NCBI RefSeq assembly: GCF_037042795.1
Contig: NW_027098790.1
Location: 186,001 to 250,000, forward strand
Reading direction: 5' to 3'
DNA length: 64,000 bases
From: Molothrus aeneus
Taxonomy: Eukaryota > Chordata > Aves > Passeriformes > Icteridae
The notes below the pieces were generated by a model that was not told the origin of the DNA, did not search any database, and saw only the letters and a list, made by a program, of their open reading frames with translations. Made by a program: the position numbers and the translations under genes. Below are positions 58,487-64,000 of this stretch, in pieces. Each line of letters opens with the position of its first letter. Position 1 is the stretch's first letter.

Positions 58487-59671
58487 GCATTGAAACTTTT
58501 CAAGGAAAGCTCTGGATAGCAATGTTTGTGTAAAAATAGTAGTTTATCTCCTGTATTTGTGTGAAGCAGGTAAGCCTTTTGCTGTCACCAGTGTTGCTTA
58601 CCCTTTCATGTCATATCCCTCTTCATATCCATATTCTGCTGAAGGCTTATTAATCTGCTTTAAAATTGGCACGTGGAATAAGACTACTTTTCCTTTTTGA
58701 AAGCTAATGTCATTTGACCTAGTGACAGTAAATAATTCATTAATTGTAAGTCCCCAGCTAGCATCTTTTATGCATATTCTAACCTTCTAAAGAAGTAACA
58801 AAAACACTCTCCAATACTTGACTTTCTTAAGCACACAAAATGCTTCCCTCCTTTGCAGTTGGCATCTGGAAAATGAACCACATCTCTGCAGTATTTTAAC
58901 GTGCACCATATTTAGCCAAGTAATTCAAAAGAAATAAAAAGCAGCCCCTTCAATTTGGAAATATTTTTGAATTGTTTTTGAATATACAAAACATACCCTT
59001 ACCGTACGCATTGCATGCAGATTTAATCGTCGTGAAAGCAAACCCTATGTTTCTGTTGGGATAGCATGGTTTTCCAGTTTCCACAATTGTTCTTGGCACA
59101 GTTTTCTACTTATGTGACTGTTAGGACACTCGTAGGTACTTCTAAGGTACTGTAGTAAGCGGAGAAGGAGGAGAGGTTGTGCCTTATTTCTGGCTTCCTT
59201 TGGTTTTCTTTTTGGTTTTCTTCCTCTTGCTCTTTTTCATGTCACCTTTCTAGATACTGTGATTTAGATTTGCAGTTTACTAAGCTGTGTTTTCTGTCTG
59301 GAATTCTTTGAAATTCCCAGAGGAACCCCACCGGTAAATATGCATCTTTTTATGATTTGCTAGCTACATAGAAAATCTTCCTGCTGCTCTAAAATGCTTT
59401 TATTTGATATGCATTTTTATCACCATTCTAATGAAAAGAAAAGTTCCTCTATTCACTGCTTTTGTACTGGATTCAGTTCAATGTGCGCTAACGGTGCAAA
59501 AAAGTCCTGCTGGAGAAGGGATCTGCATACAAATTGACCAAGACATGTGCTACAAGGGTCTTGAAAAGGTTCAAAGTTTCTCTACCTTTCTGGCAGTCTG
59601 TCTTCACAGCAGGACTTGATGAGGGATTTTGCTGGCGTTTCTTTGACAGAAAGCAATAACAAAGCAAGCAA
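58487..59671. other. Unannotated, apparently non-coding sequence
   Basis: AT-rich sequence with T-rich runs (for example around 59,205-59,240) and an AATAAA near 58,935. No coding or RNA feature is convincing. Confidence 0.6.
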
Positions 59672-59706
59672 AATGGAGCAGCAAAAGAAGAATGGAGCAG
59701 CAAAAG
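59672..59706 (+). repeat. 19-bp tandem duplication
   Basis: AATGGAGCAGCAAAAG at 59,672-59,687 repeats exactly at 59,691-59,706, a period of 19. It is probably a slippage duplication. Confidence 0.8.
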
Positions 59707-61227
59707 GTACATTATCCCCTCTGTTATTATCATTGTCGAAACAGATTTTTTCACACCATGTTACATCAAATACCTTAGTAGAGCTAAAGACTAGAAAAAC
59801 GCAGCTCTGTTCTGGTTCATTAAAAGCAAAGCCATCTGTGGACAGAAGTGCCCAGCATGATGCTGGGAACTCCTAGCTGGTTTCAGTAAGCTGTCTGGAG
59901 AACGGCATTTTCGCTGGGCTTTACTAGCGTGTCTGTAAGGAGAGGGAGTTTATGTGCAGCTTTGAGCCCTGAGAGTGCCATAGGCAAAGAGACCCATCGT
60001 GTAGCTCTCTGACCAGCCACAGCACACTGAGGCATGATGGATTACTCCCAGAGTTCACGTGGTAGAAAGGTTTTCTGCCCCCGTGAAGGACGACACATCC
60101 ATTTGCTTGACTAGAGCCATTCTGTATGTTACAATGGTAACTTGAATTCATCAAGTTTGTGCTATTTGTACAATGGCAGTGAGCTTGGATTCTTAAGCTT
60201 CTCGTGTTTGACCTGTTTCCTGTTTCAGTAAATAGCAAAACTTCCAAGGACTGCAGCGACAAGAAGATGAAGCTGCTAGTGTATTTCAAATCTTTGCCTA
60301 ATAAAATGGTGATTTTTGCACATATTCGCAATGGAAATTTACGGTACCGAAACACCAGCTCTGCTCAGAGCAATTCTGAAATTGACTTGAGCTCTTTTCT
60401 GTGTTTCTTAGCAGGTGAACTGAGATACTTCTAGCTTCCAAGGCAAGGCGTTTGACAGCAGCTTGAAAAAGGCCCAGGCTGTTGGATGAAAAGGTGAAAA
60501 AACTGAGGGAAATGGGGGGAAATTTCACTTCTGGTTTATGTCATAGATTCAGCCAGATGATCAACAAGCATTAGTTTTATGAGGTACCAGCGTAGTCTTT
60601 CACTCTTGCAGATCCCCAAAAGCTTAACCATCCAGCAGCTTCTTCCTTGCAACAAGTGCCACAGCCAAAAGCCAGGCCTGGCCGTCACCTTCTCCTCGCA
60701 GCCTACAAACTCTGCCAAACGTACCGGTGATTCTCACTTTCCTTCTCAGCTACATGGACAAGCACATCCTCTCCATGTCTCCGAGTCCTTAGTGAAACCA
60801 AACAGCGGTTCACCTTCAAACAGCTCAGTGTGCCAGGACAGAAAGATTTCACTGGCCTGTGAAATCTTGCTTTTTCCTTGCAGCCTTTTATTTTCAGAGC
60901 ATACACCGAGGCATTGCACTTTGCTTCTCAGCTGAGTGCATTGCCATATTGCTGGAGTCCCACACGTCCATCTCCTTCTCGCACTAACTGCTTCTGTTGA
61001 AACATGCTGATGTGATGTGCTTTCCTGCTCAGCTATTCACACAGTCACATTCTATGTCCTGCTTGCAGTCTGAATCTAAAAGGAGACGTTTCTGACTATG
61101 TCTCACAGACACAGATGTACCAGGATGAAAAGGTTGCTTGGACCTTGCCACTTACGTTCGAAAACATCCATTCACTCCACAATCAAGAGACACCTTTCTT
61201 TGCTTTACATCCTGCAAACTTCACACA

Positions 61228-61228
<1 letters not shown>
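59707..61228. other. Unannotated, apparently non-coding sequence
   Basis: A minus-strand frame at 59,924-60,355 (143 codons) and a plus-strand frame at 60,579-60,935 (118 codons) are the longest openings. Neither shows a motif, compositional signature or partner exon that I recognise. Acceptor-like tracts ending ctgtttcag (60,228) and ctcttgcag (60,611) exist, but no coherent exon follows. An unknown non-coding transcript is possible but unsupported. Confidence 0.5.

Positions 61229-61284
<56 letters not shown>
61229..61284 (+). repeat. (AC)28 microsatellite
   Basis: Twenty-eight uninterrupted AC dinucleotides (56 bp) form a likely length-polymorphic locus. Translation artefacts of Thr-His or Cys-Val repeats across this tract are not genes. 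Confidence 0.98.
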
Positions 61285-61287
<3 letters not shown>

Positions 61288-61296
61288 AGCTACGCA

Positions 61297-61315
61297 CTTT
61301 CTTTCTTTCTTTCTT
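61297..61315 (+). repeat. (CTTT)4 microsatellite
   Basis: Four CTTT units plus a partial unit lie 12 bases after the AC tract, so the two form a compound simple-repeat locus. Confidence 0.85.
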
Positions 61316-61384
61316 GGCTGCACACACTCACCTATTTCCCACCTTGACCTCTCTACCACTTCTCCTTCGGCCTTGCTGTGCATG

Positions 61385-62450
61385 GACATTTCCTGTTAAG
61401 ATACCCATTGTGTTGCCTATCCCTCCCCCACATTGCCTTGCCTTTCCTACCCAATCTTGCATTTCTTGTCATTGCTGACAATTCCTTTCTTTTCCCTTGC
61501 CTTCCTGACCCATGCATGTCCTTCCCTTGCCCTTCATACCAAGCCAGTGCCTTGTATTGACTTGCTCACCTATCCTTCTTTTCCTTCCCATTTGTCCAGC
61601 TCCAATCTTTCATTTCCTTCTCCTTCTAGGACTCTTATTGCCTTGTCTCCCTCTCTTTTGTGTTGCCTGGCAAAGCCACCACTTGTCTGGCCTTGTCCTT
61701 GAACCCCTTCCTTGCCTTGCATTACCTTGCTCATCAGTCCCCCACCTGGAATTCACCACCTCTCTTTTTGTGGAATCTCTTCCACATGCATTGCCCTGCC
61801 TGCTTCTCCTAGGATTCTCCAGGCTTCCACTGGCTTTTTTTTCTCAAGGCCCCAGCGTTTCAGGAGCTTGTGAGAGGAAGCCTGGAGGAGGCCACGTGCA
61901 AGCACACCTATCTGTCCTGACAGCTTTCTTCTGACATCTATGCTTACATGTCTTGAATTTTGGACACAAAGTTCATCTTTCACCCTTGGGCTTCAGGGGC
62001 AGAATGACAGTTCTTTTGCATACAAAGGAAAGCAGGCAACTCAAGTGTCTTAGGTGCAGATTAAACATGACCCATGCAAGATCAAGGCTGGACAGAGCGG
62101 TCGGTCCGGGCCGCTTTTGTGTACCAGCAGTCTTTGAATGGACCTGCCACTTGCCTTGCTTTGGGCAACCAACCAGTTTCCTTGCCATGCCCTGCTAATT
62201 CTCCATTGCTTTGCATTCCCTTGCATACCCATGCCTCACATTTGACCTGCCTGCAGTTTTCCTGCAGGGCTTGGCCTTGCCTAGCCCTTCCGGTTACCAT
62301 CACCTCCTATGCCCAGCCTTGCCTCTAACTTCTGGGACTTGTCTCACCTACCACTCCATTTGCTTTCCCCTCACGGCTTCAGTCTTGCCAACCTGTCCCT
62401 TGACTTGCCTACAATTGCCTACACTTGCTTTGCATTGCCTTACCTGCATG
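61385..62450 (+). repeat. Degenerate CCTTGCC/TTGCC-rich tract
   Basis: Over about 1 kb the plus strand is strongly pyrimidine-biased and keeps returning to CCTTGCC, TTGCCTT, CTTGCAT and similar words, with no fixed unit length. Examples are at 61,430-61,445, 61,710-61,732, 62,150-62,230 and 62,400-62,442. The words are too consistent for chance and too irregular for a simple satellite. I interpret the tract as a decayed minisatellite. Frames of 80-140 codons across it are low-complexity Leu/Pro/Ser strings. Confidence 0.65.
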
Positions 62451-62600
62451 AAAGGCAAGGCAAAGAGTGGTAGACAAGGCAAAGCAAAGCCAGGAAGTTA
62501 TTTGAAGGGCTAGGCAAGGCAGACATAGGCAAGCAAGCAAAGCTAGGGTAGGGTAGGCTAGGAAAACTAGGCATGGTACTGGAGGCAAGGCAAAGCCAAG
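62451..62600 (-). repeat. Inverted GGCAAGG-rich arm
   Basis: Immediately after 62,450 the same words appear as their reverse complement (ggcaaggcaaag, acaaggcaaagcaaag, taggcaaggcag, gaggcaaggcaaagccaag). With the preceding tract this forms an imperfect long inverted repeat whose centre is near tgcatgaaagg. Past about 62,600 the bias fades. Confidence 0.65.
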
Positions 62601-64000
62601 TGACTTGGAGTGCCTTTCCTTGCTTGGGAAGTAAAAGATACGGTGGCAATGTTGGTAGGGCTGATGATAAGGTATCGTGGGAAGGTATAGTACAGCAAGA
62701 CATTTCTGTCCTGGTCCTTTCTGTGTAGGAGCCATTGTTGGACAGAGTCAGTACCGGACGTGGTATGCAACTTTTGCTCTGTAAGTTCCTGAAGGAGAAC
62801 AGCAATGCTTTCTCATGGGAAGGAAAGAACTTAGCCCCAGTGTTGGAGGTGCAGATAAGAAGCTGTGTCGTGCAGCTTAAGGGCGGCAGCAACTTTCTAT
62901 CCTGGCATATTTGGTTTGGAAGCACTGACTCAATTTGTACAATCATGGAGTCGGTATCCATCTTTGGAAGGCAGTCTCCTTCCTGAAAGAATCCATTTGG
63001 CCTGTGTTTTCCACTTTCTCAAGGCAGCCTTCTTGAAATTCTGCCAGCACACTTCTTTTGGACAAGGTAAAGAGCTGCGCTGGGTCTTGGTGTGCAGCCT
63101 AGCTAGTGCCCCGCACAGGTAATGCCCAATAGCAGTGGTCTGACACCTTTGTAGAGGATCAGGCCCTGGATGCTTTGGATTTTGGAGGAGGGGATGCCAT
63201 TTCTTTTGAGATGGGCTTCTAGTTCCTCCTCCCTTTGGCAAAGTTTGGGTGGCCACTTTGGGTGGTCTCAGTGAATTGAAAGGCTTTTCCCAATAGGCAG
63301 TTCTCTGGGTTAGAGTTGTTGAACTGTCAGTGGGAATGCAGAGGCCAGGCCAGGCCTCTGCAGGACAGGTTTTTGTCCCTTGTAGCTTTAGGGACTGTGT
63401 GAGCAGTCCCTGGTGCCATCCCATTTGGATCCTGACTCTGAGAGATTGAAGGCTTACGGTGGTACTTAGAGCTGAGAAGGAAAGTGGCGATAGCAGGGTG
63501 CATGTTTATAGTTTGATGGGTGCAATTGAAATTGTAGGCAGCAAAGAGCTTTCTCCACCAACAGTTTTGCGAGCTCAGCCGACATTTTCAAGTTTGTTAC
63601 CAGGCTCTGTGAGAGAGAAAAAGTTTGTTAGGGCAGAAGATCTGGTGTCGGCCTTTGAGTGTGGGGCAAAGAAGAGTATCCACTTGGAAGGGGAAGATCG
63701 GTGAAATCCTTTTGTCCTGACACAGTTGATTGGAGAGCAGGGACGTTTCTGACTTGGCTGGGTCCTGGGGGTGGTTGTGAGCTGGGCTCGGTGCGTGTCC
63801 TGGTTTTGTGAGTTGACAATGCTGTGGTGTGGTTATTTAGAAGAGCGCTGACAGTGCCCAGGAAAAAGACAAGCACTTTTCTAGCCCAGCCCCGTTCGTG
63901 TGGGAGCAGTGTAGGGACAAGAGCTCCGCTGTGGATCCTGGCTCTCGGGTACTGACAGAATGGGATCCTGCATGTAGCAGAGAAGGAAAAAGAATCATTT
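62601..64000. other. Unannotated, apparently non-coding sequence
   Basis: G/T-leaning sequence on the plus strand. The longest opening is on the minus strand at 62,930-63,424 (164 codons), with no domain I recognise and a composition that does not look coding. No RNA gene or terminator is recognised, and the window ends inside this region. Confidence 0.5.

Noticed and set aside
59924..60355. 143-codon minus-strand frame
   Set aside because: No family resemblance seen and no supporting exon signals; would need transcript evidence or cross-species codon conservation to accept.
61098..61478. Frames with Thr-His or Cys-Val runs across the AC microsatellite
   Set aside because: Translation of (AC)28 in different frames; not coding.
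62542..62561. TAGGGTAGGG run resembling telomere repeats
   Set aside because: Only two irregular TAGGG-type units, without TTAGGG periodicity; it belongs to the degenerate GGCAAGG/TAGG tract.
62930..63424. 164-codon minus-strand frame
   Set aside because: Composition (Lys/Pro/Leu/Thr-rich, no motif) does not look like a conserved protein; no partner exons found.

Overview
The window is vertebrate-type nuclear DNA, probably from a bird. The clue to a bird is the retroviral env/LTR remnant, whose transmembrane subunit looks like the avian alpharetrovirus-related class. That is family recognition by eye, not a search, and I cannot name a species. There are no operons, ribosome binding sites or other prokaryotic features, and I find no intact host protein-coding gene.

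Positions 1-52,990 are one uninterrupted, head-to-tail tandem array of a 431-bp satellite monomer. About 123 monomers are present. The array is already in progress at base 1, so its left end lies outside the window. The period is exactly 431 bp nearly everywhere; I found only about ten one- or two-base length changes and one small rearrangement. Because 431 is not a multiple of 3, the many repeated open frames (about 244, 164 and 99 codons on plus, 67 on minus) are by-products of the repeat and are not annotated as genes. Diagnostic point variants show a higher-order layer. A 12-monomer unit (5,172 bp) is present twice in tandem at about 28.9-39.3 kb. Smaller or more distant copied segments lie at 7.1-10.5/21.4-24.8 kb, 10.4-12.2/13.8-15.7 kb and 27.6/40.1 kb. 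A distinct monomer subfamily occupies the right-hand 10 kb (42.6-53.0 kb). Each monomer carries a perfect 10+1+10 bp dyad, the type of feature discussed for centromeric satellites. A centromeric or pericentromeric role is an inference only.

At about 52,991 the array breaks down into a diverged, internally deleted monomer remnant (to 53,144). Next comes a 5'-truncated endogenous retrovirus: the end of env (TM subunit), a polypurine tract, and a 3' LTR at about 53,722-54,108.

From 54,109 to 64,000 the sequence is apparently non-coding, low-copy DNA. It contains short inverted repeats, a degenerate minisatellite of about 22 bp (58.4 kb), an (AC)28 microsatellite (61.2 kb), and a CCTTGCC-rich tract that flips to its complement GGCAAGG at 62,450.

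Taken together, the window reads as the edge of a large, recently homogenised satellite array, with a decayed array boundary and a truncated provirus between it and ordinary chromosomal DNA.
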